Below the pieces are notes generated by a model. That model was given only the letters and a program-made list of their open reading frames with translations, had not been told where the DNA came from and made no database searches. Positions 48,954 to 60,999 of a stretch of 64,000 bases of DNA are shown in pieces. The translations under genes were made by a program, and so were the position numbers. Each line of letters opens with the position of its first letter. The stretch's first letter is position 1. This DNA comes from Xanthostigma xanthostigma (lineage: Eukaryota; Arthropoda; Insecta; Raphidioptera; Raphidiidae): NCBI GenBank assembly GCA_963575645.1, contig OY754471.1, positions 1-64,000 of the forward strand, given 5' to 3'.

Positions 48954-49656
48954 GTCTTACGAGGCGAGAGTAAGTGGTAAGCACGTGCGACTAGCAGCCT
49001 ATTAGAAATAAAATAATCAGAATAAAGTATGTTTCTGAAAGAATTGGAGGTACCTATACTTTAAACATTTTAATTTCCTAAACAAATATTTTTTTATGAA
49101 AGTTATTAAAAACAACAGATAATTTTTAAACGACGAGTTAGGTTACTATTATAGCTAGGTGTTAGTTTATTCATGGTACGGCAATGCGTAAAGTGAATAG
49201 CATAGAGTGGAGTGGATATATCACGTACACACTACTACTCTCAAACATTGTATGTATTTTAATAAAACAAGATTCAGTTGGTTCCTCCAGCTTCATGCTC
49301 AACCGTATCGTGTTTTATTAAAGCATGTGTGAGATTTGAGAGTAGTAGTATACACATAAGATCTACACGCCGCACTCCTTTCTTTCACTTTACGCAGTGT
49401 CGTATAAATAAATTAACTTCCTAGTAGTTAACAAACTCATTAATAGTGTAGTTTACTCGAATAGTTCATCTAATTCATTTAAAAATTCAATGTTATAATT
49501 TTAAAAATTATTTGAACAATACATATGTGTTTTGTGAAATAAAAATGTTTAAATAGGTAATTAAATTATTTCAATTTTATATTTTATTATGATTATTATA
49601 TTTGTACACTTACGCCACTGACTGTACGTACTTGCCATCCACTCTCGTCTCGTAAT
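48954..49656. repeat. ~700-bp imperfect palindrome
   Basis: Outer ends: TTACGAGGCGAGAGTAAGTG at 48959 pairs with the complement of CCACTCTCGTCTCGTAA near 49637. Inward, TTTAAACATTTTAATTTCC pairs with the complement of AAATAAAAATGTTTAAA. The best-matching core is 49138-49435, with GCGTAAAGTGAA/TTCACTTTACGC and ACTACTCTCAAAC/TTTGAGAGTAGT. It could be one large foldback element or a smaller one nested in a larger. Confidence 0.65.
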
Positions 49657-50491
49657 ATATTGTATTTTTTAACGTCAACTGGGAATGAGTTAATAAGAAA
49701 TTTATATTTGCTAATAGTTTAGATTCTTAAAAACCCTACACTGGTTATTTCTCCATTAAATGAAAATTTGCAAATACTTTCGTGGTTAAAGTATTTTATA
49801 TGAGACAAGTTTAATAAAACAAACAATGAATATGAACAATGCTTTTAGTTAACATTCGTCGCAAAGTCATCTGAAGTTTATGAATTATTTATGAGTTGCA
49901 TCAGTTTTTGTAGATTTGTTTAACGCCGCAATATTTAAACAGCATTTGTCACACTCACTTCAGTTGCAAGAAAATCAAGCGTAAGGTTACACCGTTATTT
50001 TAGACTGATTAATTTTTTAATAATACGAACTATCGATTGTTGATTATGTAAAAAATGCAATGCTGAACTGGGTTTCTAATTTATACTACAATAAAATAAG
50101 ATAAAACGGAAAGGTTTATGAATTTGTTTGGTTGTGGGAGGTATTTATAATATTACTGAATCAAAAAAAAAAATTAGGTACTATCCAAATCCAATAGAGG
50201 TGTTACTATGTCTGGTTTAAAATCAGCCTGTAGAATACGGTTTTTACCATTCGGTGGCTTATTTGTTGGGATAGATTTAGATCTATATATACAATAACTA
50301 ATCGGTCAGGCTTCAACCGAGTGAAAATCGGATTGAATTCGCTATACAGAACATATTTGAATGCGATTTTCACCATTCGATAGATTATTTTGTGAGCAAG
50401 ATTTAGGTCTATAGACCTGGGTTCATTCGAGTGTAAAACGAATTGATTTCAAGTTGGAGAGCAAACCAGCGAAGCGAATGTGTAATATATC

Positions 50492-50608
50492 ACAGGTATG
50501 TTCCAACCTGCTATAAATGGACAGTTTTGAAATCGTAACGAAACTGTTTGTATTGGTTTTGTACGCATGCGTTGGAAAGATTTTGTGACCGTTTTGCGAT
50601 CAAAAATA
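50492..50608. mobile_element. GTTCCAA-palindrome family, truncated copy
   Basis: CAGGTATGTTCCAACCTGCT at the left and AACGAAACTGTTTGTATTGG in the centre match the 48.4- and 59.2-kb copies. The right terminus is missing and the sequence runs into a GA microsatellite at 50609-50628. Confidence 0.65.
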
Positions 50609-50628
50609 GAGAGAGAGAGAGAGAGAGC
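50609..50628. repeat. GA microsatellite
   Basis: Ten GA units directly following the truncated palindrome copy. From 50630 to 52200 no gene or named repeat was seen. Confidence 0.85.
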
Positions 50629-52203
50629 ATCTCTATTGTGCATCAAATGTCACTTGTCATAATCAAATGTCAATTCCAGGATTATATCCAAAGATAAGAG
50701 TTTCATAACCTTATTTTTCGAAGAGAAACTTCTTATGAGGCACAAATGGTTGTTACATATATTTAACCAAAATGTAGCATGATAAATCTCATAATAGTTT
50801 GTGTACAAAAAATACGGTACCTATACCTTTTTAGGGCTGTTATATTATATGAATAATTGTTTAAAATAAAAATTATAGAAATCTTAGATTGTCGCCTAAA
50901 AATTATTAAAAAGGGAAAGGATAACTCAATAAATTACAAAAACATAATGTTGTTTATAAAATGAATTGTGAAATTTGTAAAAAGAACTATATTGGACAAA
51001 CATAAAGTCGAGAAACGAACGTTAAACGCATTATTATTATTATAGTAGCTTTATTTAATTCATAAAAATTAGTTACGGCCCTGGATACGTTTCAACGCTC
51101 AAGTGTTTTCTGAAATTGACGTCTCAGAAACATGTGAGATAAATATCTGCAAGTATGTAGTCTTCTGTAGATAAACGGAGTTATCGACCTATTTCTTATT
51201 TTTTGATAAATATAAATTTCAATCATAGTATAAATAAGCCTGGATTAAAACAAGAATGCGCTAAAAATGTGAATAATTATTTCAAAATAAATCAGTTCGC
51301 AGATAATTCTAGTGCATATACTGTTCTAGAGTTCACTTACACCATTTTATGATTCTATATAATATGTAACAAAAGCTTTGTTCCAACTATACAGTTTAAA
51401 TTTGATTATAATCAGTTTTAACAATTAATTAATCAGAATTTGATCATCTATCTAAATTTGCAAAACATTGGAGGAGTAAAATTAAAAAGAAGAACTATGG
51501 TGTGATTTTGGAATAAGGTGTACCTATTGAAAACGACGCGAGTTTAAAAAATAAAATCAATGTGTATAAGGATTTTGGCCGCAAATTAGCTGGGATTTTT
51601 TTGTATGCACTGCTTCTGTCTAAATTCACAAGTTAAACCATATTCGATAATTTTCAACTATGAAAGTCAATTTTCTCTGTAAACAAAAAAAAAAAAAACT
51701 GCTCCATAAAAGTAACATTAAATTAGTTATTTGCACAAAATTGCAGTTTTGTCAAAAATACTTGACTTTCCTCGGCTACTGCACCAAAACTATTCAGTAA
51801 AGTGAAAAATTCTATAAAACTTATTTTGTAGAAAATTTTATTCTATTTTATTTTTGTACAAACATTTTTTCCGTATGAAGCACCCGAAGTGAAATATTTC
51901 AAAGAAACTATTTTTGCGCCATTTTTCCAATATATTGACCCCGATTGTTGTGACCACATTAATTAACATTTTTCCACATTTCATTCTGGGCATCGAAATT
52001 TACACATTCTCAAGGTCTTAAAACTTCCGCACTTATTCGAATTAAACCTCCTGTTTAATATTTAGATGAGTTTAGTTACAGTTAGTAATTATTATAATAT
52101 ATTACAGAGTAGCTACTGTTTGCTACAATTGTTAAGAAACAGCCATTGTTACAACGCTATCAACGCTATCAACATAGAAAAATTAGTTTATTTTTTCAAA
52201 CAA

Positions 52204-52269
52204 TGTCACCGTCGGGATACGAACCCCGAATCTTTCCGGCGGACTGAGTTACATTACACCACAGTGACA
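52204..52269 (-). other. tRNA-like sequence, pseudogene or SINE head
   Basis: Minus-strand TGTCAC at 52269-52264 pairs with GTGACA at 52209-52204 as an acceptor stem. CGGGGTTCGTATCCCG forms a T arm with near-consensus B box GGTTCGTATCC. TGGTGTAATGTAA resembles an A box. At 66 bases with a poor anticodon arm it is unlikely to be a working tRNA. Confidence 0.5.
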
Positions 52270-52339
52270 CAACTATCAAAAACTATCATTCTAATATTTA
52301 TAGCATTGGTAACTGATTTTTTCACATCATGCGAGAGCC

Positions 52340-52340
<1 letters not shown>

Positions 52341-52394
<54 letters not shown>
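52341..52394. repeat. AAT trinucleotide microsatellite at LINE 3' end
   Basis: About 18 ATA/AAT units. Read on minus it is (TTA)n and follows the LINE frame and its short 3' UTR by ~60 bases, as in non-LTR elements ending in simple repeats. Confidence 0.85.
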
Positions 52395-52395
<1 letters not shown>

Positions 52396-53295
52396 GTTTT
52401 ATTTCATATATGACTACAGAGCCGTGAAACAAGTCAAAAATTGGTACAAATTTCTATATATATTTTTTCAGATCATAATTTGTCTGGGCTATTAAAAATG
52501 TTTTTAATTCTTTTTTAAAAGTTCCTGCATTCCGAATAGATTTTACATTTTGGGGGATAGTATTGTGTATCCGTATTATAGCGTTGCGTACACCCCTGTA
52601 CGCTACAGCAAGAGTCGTGTTTTCAGTCTTGAAATCATTTCTGTATCTTGTCTCATACTTGTGGTCAATTATATGATTCGCAAATAAATGCGGATGAGAT
52701 CGAAAGAATTTCATACATTCTAATATATATAAATCGTAGACTGTAAGTAGATTTAAATGTTTAAAAATGTTGCGACAGCTAGTACGGGGAGGTACGCCCG
52801 CCATAATACGGATACACCGCTTTTGAATAATAAAAATTTTTTTGGTATGGGAGGAATTCCCCCAGAACAGCAAACCAAACTGTAAAATTGACTGGAAATG
52901 GGCAGTATAAACTGACTTTAAGATATCTGTGCCAACATAATTTTTTAACATATAAATTAGATATGTGGCTTTGTTTAATTTAGGAATAATGGAGTCTATC
53001 TGGGGTTTCCAATTCAAATCCTTATCTATTGTAATTCCCAGAAATTTTATTATATTCTTCAGATCCAGATCAGTGCTTAGCAATTTTACTGTTTGAGGAA
53101 AGTAAAAATATTTTCCAAATGTTATAATTTCAGTTTTGGAAATATTGACATTTATACTGTTTTTATAGAACCAGGTCTTTAGTGAATTTATACAACTGTA
53201 TACTTTAGCTTGGAGAGATACATGATCCTTAGTTAACGCTAGATATGAACCATCACAGTAGTGAGAGCTATGTTTAATGTTCTCACCCCCGAATG
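52395..53295 (-). mobile_element. 5'-truncated CR1/Jockey-like LINE, reverse transcriptase C-terminal part
   Basis: Open on minus from about 53295 to 52454, roughly 280 codons. The start region has HYCDGSYLAL where YADDxxL is expected, then LKTWFYKNSINVNISKTEI. FLGITIDKDLNWKPQI, ILQFGLLFWGNSS, FIIQKRCIRIMAGVPPRTSC and NVKSIRNAGTFKKELKTFL follow in family order. The frame is intact, so insertion is fairly recent, but only the reverse transcriptase thumb/C-terminal part is present and the catalytic box is altered. It ends in the (TTA)n tract. Confidence 0.85.
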
Positions 53296-53599
53296 AAATG
53301 TTTAGTTTCTAAATTAAAATCTAAATGGATCGTTCCAGAACAATCTCATCGTTTTAATAAAACAGAACTGGAACGTATATTGTGTCATTCTGTTAGGTAT
53401 ATATGCATTTTTCTTGGTTTTGTGGCAAACCACATGAATCAGCTATATGTTTATACACACTGTATAAAATACGTAAAGATAAATTTAAGCCAGAGTCAGT
53501 TAACAGGATTTATAGCTCCAATAAATGAAAGAGTGAAACCAGAGACGGATTTAAATTAATGACGCATCAGCGACTTTAAATTTCGCAAAAGTAGTGCAT

Positions 53600-55130
53600 G
53601 AACTTACTAGTCAATATTAAACGGCCTACGGAATATTTGAAATGAAACTTTTTCAGGCGCGCTAGATCAGACGAAACGTTTCCTCATCTCCGACTTAAAA
53701 AAAAAGATCGAACATGTATACCTATGCTTATTGAAGATTTTTTCCAGAAAATTTTACATCCTCTTTGGATTATCTTAGTTACTAAAACTTACTTTTTATA
53801 GTAAATTAGCGCCAACCCTGTATACAGTTGTTGATAAATAATATTAATAAAATACTATTTACAAGAGTTTTTCTGGTCAATAATCACATCGCGAGAACAC
53901 CTTATCCGCCTATGGTTTTGCAGAATTCTGATAGTTTCATTCTCCTTCCGCACAGACGTTGTTTGGCTGGGCGCACAGACTACAGTAGTTTCTTATCCTG
54001 AACGTTGCTATTTTTGATCGACGCGATATATTTTGATACAAAATTATCAAGTGCATTATTCTGTAATATATTAGATATTATATCAAATTTCTAAAGCATT
54101 ATCGTTATATACAAAGTTTTAAAAATATTTCATTTAAAACTGTTTGGAATTATCATCTCAGCTTTAGATAAAATTAGATATTTTCACATTAAAGAGACTT
54201 TGAACTTATTTTGACGAGTTGTTCCGAAATGAACACTAAACACGGCTCAATTTAGTACATCACCAGTAAACAAATGCGTTATGTAAACATATTTAAGAAA
54301 ATTTAAAACACGGCAGCATTCTGTTTCTTGTAACATTCATATAAATACAATTGCGTTTATCGTAAATCTAAACTATAATATCTTTTCTTTCATTTCTACA
54401 AGTTTCACAACAAAATACCTACGATATATTTATCGTTCACTTGATACCCGTTTTCATGAGACTTGGCATTTTACAATATTGGCTAATTTATACTTGACAA
54501 AAATAAAATTATAATGAGATCCTTTGTAAATTCGTTTTTTTTAAGGGGTTTACAAAGTTTATAGACACGTCGTGGTTTCTTGATATTTTTTATGATAGCT
54601 ATAAACGGAAGGAAGTGTTTTTGTCTGTCTATTAATATTTGAACCAACATCATTCGATAATAGCTGGATCATTTTTGGTGTAATATGCCATACTATTTGT
54701 ATATCAAATTGATACATAGACTTACTTTTTACGTGAACACGTTTGGTTTAAGATAGTTTCCCGTCCATTTCACTAAGAAAAGCCGCGAGTAAACATCAGT
54801 AATTTGTTAAATAAATACGGTGCTACTAAAACAGTGAACTGGTGCAGCAATTTTATGAACATACCGTATACACTATACACAAACGCATGTATAGTGCGTA
54901 TCTGCGTATGTACTAACCTATAAGTACATAGTATATAATTACATTAATTACGTTTATATAGGTATATAACACGCTTCATATAAACGCACTTAGCGTAATT
55001 TCGATATCTTTCTGTAAAATTGAAGTGCTAACTGGTGAATAATAAAAGTTAAGTTAATGCATAGAGATAGAATAAATGCTACCTACTGATTTTCTCGCTT
55101 AACTGCATCACCACGAAGTTTTGTCAGTGC
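53600..55130. other. Gene-free stretch
   Basis: AT-rich DNA without recognisable gene or repeat. GCGCGCTAGATCAGACGAAACG-like text near 53655 recurs as TTAGGCGCGCTAG at 60590, hinting at one more degraded repeat family. Confidence 0.4.
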
Positions 55131-55145
55131 ACTACCCTTTATTTC

Positions 55146-55196
55146 TTAATTAATTAATTAATTATATCAATTAATGCATTAATTAATTAATTAATG
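55146..55196. repeat. TTAA-rich palindromic simple repeat
   Basis: (TTAA)n-type runs on both sides of ATCAATTAATGCA form a self-complementary block of about 50 bases. Confidence 0.8.
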
Positions 55197-55245
55197 ATAG
55201 AATATTATAGAGCCATTATTGGCGTTTCAATTTATGAAATATAAA

Positions 55246-55417
55246 CAAAATCGTTGACGCTATTTTCAAGAAAAAAATTTAATTTTCTTTTTTCGTTCTT
55301 CAATAAACTATTCCTATTTGGCTGAAGGTTTCCCTCAATTTAGCCAAATAATGATAATTTACTGAAGAACAAAAATCGAAAATTAAATTTTTCTTGAAAA
55401 AAGCGTCAACGATTTTT
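55246..55417. mobile_element. Foldback MITE, arms ~75 bp
   Basis: AAAATCGTTGACGCTATTTT and its complement at the ends, continuing through CAAGAAAAAAATTTAATTTT and GTTCTTCA to ATTTGGCT around a 20-base loop. Directly after it begins a GACGTGATAACG-family copy at 55415. Confidence 0.8.
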
Positions 55418-55860
55418 GACGTGATAACGTCTTATAAATTGATGAATCACCAATCTTATAAATTGATGAAACACCGGCTGCATGCACGAAAAAGTGTAAC
55501 GTTCCTAACGTTCCGCCTGACCCTGTGCGTGCTTTTCTCGAAAACGGCCCTAACGATTTGGATGAAATTTACTGAAAAGGGATTTTGGGGGGCAAAAAAT
55601 CGTTTTAGCTAGGTCTCATCTCTCGAAAAAATCGTTTTCTTACAAATTTTATCATTATAAAAGTCAATTTTTTGACGTATGAAAATACTTAAATATTGTA
55701 TATAGGTTTTGGAATTTTATACAAACAATGAAACAATTGTGTTCAAAATATTATGACAGTTAATCTTTAATTACTATCCAAGTGAGACTTAAAATAAATA
55801 CGTATTTGAATATCAGTATTTTATTTAGTTTTCCGAGCAAAGCTCGGTCACCCAGGTACT
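55415..55860. repeat. Family junction: GACGTGATAACG start joined to inverted 27.1-kb repeat
   Basis: 55415-55536 equals the first ~120 bases of the GACGTGATAACG family, with one internal duplication of CTTATAAATTGATGA. From 55536 the text is the reverse complement of 27154-27420, ending CCGAGCAAAGCTCGGTCACC. Either one repeat inserted into the other or the family carries this piece as an interior. Confidence 0.6.
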
Positions 55861-56724
55861 ACTCTATAATGTAACCAGTCGAATCATCAATTTTGTTTGT
55901 GTAGGAAAATCTTAAAACTAGAATCGAAAGTTATTGTAAACTGTTATAATGTGGTTTTGTTGGCACTTCAGAAATCGTTTAAAAATTCTCAGGAACTGAA
56001 TTTGTAGAAGTGTCATTAATATCCATACGTTTGTTTTATGACGATTAGTTTTAGTGTTAATCGAAGATAATGTGTGGAGAGATTGTAGTTCTTAAAATAA
56101 AAAAGATACGTTATACTTTATTAAAAAAACAAAACTCTTGTCTATTATAATACAAACTAATTACTTTGAGCATTTTTCGTAACTAAAAAGAACGGTTTAA
56201 GTAAACAAAATTATGCATAATATGTACCAGGTGCGCGTTTGAAGATTTTTTTTCTTGAAGGACGTTAAACATTAAACAAACAAATGTTTTAGTGTTAGAA
56301 AATAATAGATAATGAAACGACTTTTTAATTTTATAAGTTAAAATGAGACGAGGATATAATTTTGAATGACATGACGCAAAAGTTTAAAAGTACATAAAGG
56401 AAGTACATAGTGCGTTGATCAATATTGTTTCGGAGTAAACATCGCCGACTTGTAAAATGAAAGTGTTGTAAGTTATTGTTAATGCAGTAATAGATAAAAC
56501 AACGCAACGGTATCACTAAACCTATATTCTTTGCCTCCGTTTGTTGACAGTTATATTTATATTTCCAGTTATTTGACCAGTCGCATAAATAAAGTTTCAG
56601 CTGAACTACATTAGCTCTGAATGAACACACCAATAATATTTTATTATCTCTCAGTGAACGTCGCGACGATTAGGGCAAATTTGGCCTATAATTTACATCA
56701 GATTTACTGCTACAGTCGAGTCTA

Positions 56725-56979
56725 TCCCATCAAAAACATAAATGTGAAAAAGGGAGCCAAGTTCAATATTCAGTACAAAAAGAATTTAGATCTAAAAGGG
56801 TGCCAAGTTTTTACTTGATAAGTTCTCACACATATTATAAACATTAAGTTTAGGTATAAATCATAATATAAAACACGAAAACTTGCCAAGTGAAAACTTA
56901 GCAACCTTTTAGATCTAAATTCTCTTTGTATTAAATATTGAACTTGACTCCCCTTTTCATATTTATGTTTTTGATGGGA
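56725..56979. mobile_element. Complete foldback MITE with TA duplication
   Basis: Ends TCCCATCAAAAACATAAATG and complement, flanked by TA (56723-56724 and 56980-56981). The arms include AATTTAGATCTAAAAGG and GCCAAGTT/AACTTGGC-like words. Arm length is ~105 and the loop ~45. TA duplication and simple ends fit Tc1/mariner-type MITEs. Its right end equals that of the 4.3-kb element. Confidence 0.8.
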
Positions 56980-57189
56980 TATCATTACTTTTCGTAAAGA
57001 AATTATTATTATTTATCATTCAAAAGTGATTAGTAAAATTTATCATTTTTCTTGTATTAATTATAGTTTTCTCTTTCGAGAGGCGCTAGGTGTTAATAAA
57101 AATTGATTGCTTGGAAAATATTTCAAATCTTAAAAATTCACTGTTTTCTGATGTTTTCCTTTGTATATAGATCCTCTGGAACTGGGTTA

Positions 57190-57720
57190 GGCTTTTGATC
57201 TACGTATATATATCAGTGAGTCAGTCAGTCAGTGATAAAAATGCCGATTTTTAGACGTTAATATCTCAATAACCGTTTGAGCTGTATTTATGAAATTTGG
57301 GGTTCTAGTTAATCTAAGGTGTTTAATTAAATAAACCAAATTTCATGTGTTTATGTTAAATAGATTTTGAGTTATTAAGGGGTCAAAAGTGGCTCTAAAT
57401 GGTTCGTGTAATATAACACGGCTGTTGCTTCCTTTTTTTTTGTTGAACTTGGCTAATGGCTTGACACTCTGCCGGGTGTCTAGATCGGTTCGTAAATGGA
57501 TATGCAAACTCTATGAACAATAGGTGTTCCAAGTGGGGAGCAATTTTTTATTTTCGTAGAAAACATATTAAAGTACCTACACGTTATTTTAAATAGGTAT
57601 TCGTATACAGGCGGTGTTTAGCGCATTTGTAAAGTCCATTGCTGTAGTCAGCTTTTTTCGAAAAAATCGACTCCGCTATTGCGCTAAGTCACTGGCGCTG
57701 GTGCACAAATATAATTATAA
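57190..57720. repeat. Interspersed repeat with CAGTCAGTCAGTGA motif
   Basis: TGAGTCAGTCAGTCAGTGAT, then ATGCCGATTTTTAGACGTTA and TTAATATCTCAATAACCG; the style is that of insect non-LTR 3' ends. 57940-57970 has another ACTAGCGGTCCAG start. No coding sequence. Confidence 0.45.
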
Positions 57721-58429
57721 TAAATGTACGTGCAAAACGATAGAACCGATCATACTAGTTCTTAATTTTGCTACTGTTTTTTGTTAATTCTATGTTTGAA
57801 CAGTCTGTCGTTTCTCTAAATTGGAAGAATTGAGTCTGCCTACCAAATCGTACATATTACGTTTTGCTTTTTTACCACTACCGTCGCTCATTTTCTTCTT
57901 GTACTAACGTGAACTTAATTTATAACTAACTAGCGGTCCAGTCCAGTTTCGCCCAAATTTGTAGATTGTCTATTAAAGATAACATGTTTAATTGGATAAG
58001 GATTAGGATTAAGGATTAAGTCACAGATACACAAGAATAACGACTTCGTGTTATAATATTTAGAGATTTCTATACGACATTTTAATTTTGCTATGAAAAT
58101 TTTCTTCATGGTTTCGGTACATTCCCATCATATATACCCCTCCATCTTTTCGGTATATGCAGTATTATTACTAGTGCCCTCTTATTTAGGGAAGTCATTT
58201 GTATACATGGAGTTCGTGCTCCTTGTATAATCACCTTGCCCTACATCGTGGTGCAGAACAAAAAATGCTTAAAAGTAACACCATCGATAGTATTTTCCAT
58301 GAACGGCATGTCAATTACCATAAAAAGTATATCAGAAATGTAGAAACTCAAGTAGGCGTAATTTTCATAAACTATCAAATAGACTGTAAATAGACATGAC
58401 GTTTTTTTAGACAAAAATCTGTCAAAAAC

Positions 58430-58640
58430 GTTTTAGATATACTGAGATTGTAGTGAAAACTAGCTATTTTATAAGTGATACAAGCAAAGATTTTAGTGTA
58501 TATCTCGGACGTGATGATATTATATTTCGCGTGACCTTTAAAACTGATGCTCGTTATTCCATAATGTCACTTACTCGCCGAAAATAACAAACATCACGTC
58601 CTAGATACATCAATTACTGTTCTAATATCCTGTAATAATT
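58430..58640. repeat. Weak inverted repeat around GGACGTGATG
   Basis: TATATCTCGGACGTGATGAT near 58500 pairs with the complement of CATCACGTCCTAGATACATC near 58592. The arms are about 40 bases and imperfect. Related wording (CTATTTTATAGAGGATACGT) occurs near 59455. Confidence 0.45.
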
Positions 58641-59229
58641 ACTTGACAGATATATCCGTTCGTGAAATACCCAGTGCCCACTAGTGTACTTGTTCATTCA
58701 CATTCACAGTTGGATACTTTACAACTTAGAGTGCCTGCAATCATATTTCCAATATCTAAAGGAGCCGAACACGTGCTGAGAAAAATGGCCATTACATTTG
58801 GTCATATATAACACATAGATACTTAGATATATACACTACGAATCTTTTATCCGTACAATAGACATTTGTTGCATTTACATATTGTGTGTATTTTTGTGAA
58901 ATGGAAGACCCGAGGGCATCGGGTCGAGGCATACACATGAATGACACCTGTTGCTCATCCGTAAGAATTATCTGCATGCTAAAAGCAAATAGTAAGAATC
59001 TACAGGAAGTATGTGAACTTCGCATAGTTAAACTAATTGAAACATAGACCTTCAAAGAAGATTTGTTTTGAAATTAAGGTTAAAGCTAAACATTACTTTA
59101 AAATTCATTTCAACTATATAGGGAAACCTTAAAAATTAAAAATAGTTGAAATATGGCAGATTTAGTCTTTAAAACAAGAGTATCAATACTATTTGTTGAC
59201 GATCCATAGAAGGCCTAATTTTCATAAGA

Positions 59230-59381
59230 TCTGTTCCAACCTCTCTGCGAACGGTAACAGAAACGTCGCAGTCATGCGCAGTAGCTAAAACGAAACTGTT
59301 TGTATCGGTTTTGGAAAACGTTTTGGCTCCTGCGCATGATTGTGACGGTTCTGTTACCGTTAGCAGAGAGGTTGGAACAGA
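59230..59381. mobile_element. GTTCCAA-palindrome family, second long copy
   Basis: Ends TCTGTTCCAACCTCTCTGCG and its complement. The arms carry GAACGGTAACAGAA(A)CGTC against GACGGTTCTGTTACCGTT. The centre GCAGTAGCTAAAACGAAACT and TTTGTATCGGTTTTGG is shared with 48.4 kb. Arms match each other but not those of the other copies. Confidence 0.8.
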
Positions 59382-59768
59382 GCTATAAGCAACCAAATAG
59401 ATTTGAATCTGGAACTGTAAAAAAAATTGAGTACTGAAAATTATGTGAGAACCATCTATTTTATAGAGGATACGTGCAAAAATCATAATATAATTACGTC
59501 ATTTACGTTCAAGATACGTAAACTACTATTGCACGTCCGCTATTATAGCGGTATGTAGGTACTCTATTATCGCTTTGCGCGTCAGGGCTGACTTTCGTTC
59601 ATACAAGAAGTTATATCTAAGTTAATTTCACACGAAATACATTCAAATTGTAGCTTTTTGAAAAGATGAGATTCTGTTCTATAAAACAGAACCGTTAAAA
59701 AAAACAATAAATAATTACTGTGTAAATTACCATCGAATAAGTGTTACTAGCGGCGGCACAGCCAACAG

Positions 59769-59840
59769 CTTCCGTGGCCTAGTAGGTATCCCGAGTTCGA
59801 TTCCTACCGGAGTCATTGATTTTTATTTTTTTTTCTATTC
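59769..59840 (+). other. tRNA-derived SINE-like fragment
   Basis: Contains an A-box match TGGCCTAGTAGG followed after only ~10 bases by B-box-like GAGTTCGATTCC, then CTACCGGAGTCA and a T-rich stretch. The boxes are closer than in a tRNA, so an internal deletion is likely. It is a retroposed tRNA-derived piece and not a functional tRNA. Confidence 0.5.
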
Positions 59841-60727
59841 CATTTTATTCCACTTGATATTTATATATTATAATATATAGATTTTTTTTATTTTTTCAAA
59901 CTTAAAAAAATGTTTTTTTCAAATTTTTTAATTTTTAATTATTTATTTCTTTAAATTTATAATCTTTCTTTAATTTTCTAAAATAGGTATTTTTTCAATT
60001 TTTTTTTTTTTGTAATTTTTACCAAACAGTGGAAAACTTACGGATGTGCACTTTTGGTTTTGCCAACTATTTTTTATCCTATAACATAGGGTTTCACAAG
60101 TCAGGTTGGACTATAAAAGAAACTAAAAAGGCTCTGATGCTTAAGAAAACTTTTTTGTATCTACTACGTGAGTAACTATAATTGATATAATATTATAATA
60201 TATTATATTCTACTATTTACAAAAATGTGTCTTATCATTCTACCATTCAAATCAATTAATAGTAAGCAATAAATAAATTCAACTATCTGAAAACTTTTTA
60301 AAATGCACTTAAAATAATTATTTTAATGTGTTACGAAATAATCTTTTTAATACACCATGTGTCTCTGAATAGATTTTCCAGACGAAAAAAATATTTTTCG
60401 AAAAAATTTCACAGGAATATATTTTCTTTAATTATGTCGTGACGATTAGTGAATCGATAGAAATGGCTCGGAAAAACCCAATAAATAATGCCGAAATCTG
60501 AAGAAACTGAGTAAGAGAAGCTAAGGACCTACGCTATAAAATTGAATTAGGTAGGTACTGGAAAACGTGAGGAGTTAAGTGAAACTTTTTTAGGCGCGCT
60601 AGTTGGCTAAATTGGCCTGGATCAGACAAAAAGTGAAACGCTTCCCCTTCTGCAATTTCAACCGGCAATTGAGAGGAAACAATGGGAGAATCGTTCCTAC
60701 TCTCTCTGTCAAAGCATCATACACACT

Positions 60728-60757
60728 TTCATTCATTCATTCATTCATTCATTCATT
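60728..60757. repeat. CATT microsatellite
   Basis: Seven to eight ATTC units. The two chance frames across it read as SFIHSFIH and are not genes. Confidence 0.9.
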
Positions 60758-60999
60758 TGTGTGCATGCGCAGTGCGTACTGTGTGTATATGTAGCATTTC
60801 CTCTAGCAACACTAACAAATTCTACATAACTATTTCCAAATCCCGAAATAATAAAATCGTCAACAAATGCGCAAGAATCTCCCGTATATTTTGTTATAAG
60901 GTTTCGAGTTTTAATTACTAAATTTTTTGTTTCAAGTCAAGCACAAATTTTAATTCCCTGGATATTTTGTCTTTCTTTCTATTCTGTAAATTAAATTCG

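Noticed and set aside
52204-52269. Functional tRNA gene on minus strand
   Set aside because: The acceptor and T stems pair, but the total length is short and the anticodon arm is poor.
53293-53559. 88-residue + frame beside the LINE
   Set aside because: It begins within the LINE's 5' edge on the opposite strand and matches nothing known.
59769-59815. Functional tRNA gene
   Set aside because: A and B boxes are too close and no anticodon arm fits; better read as a tRNA-derived retroposed fragment.
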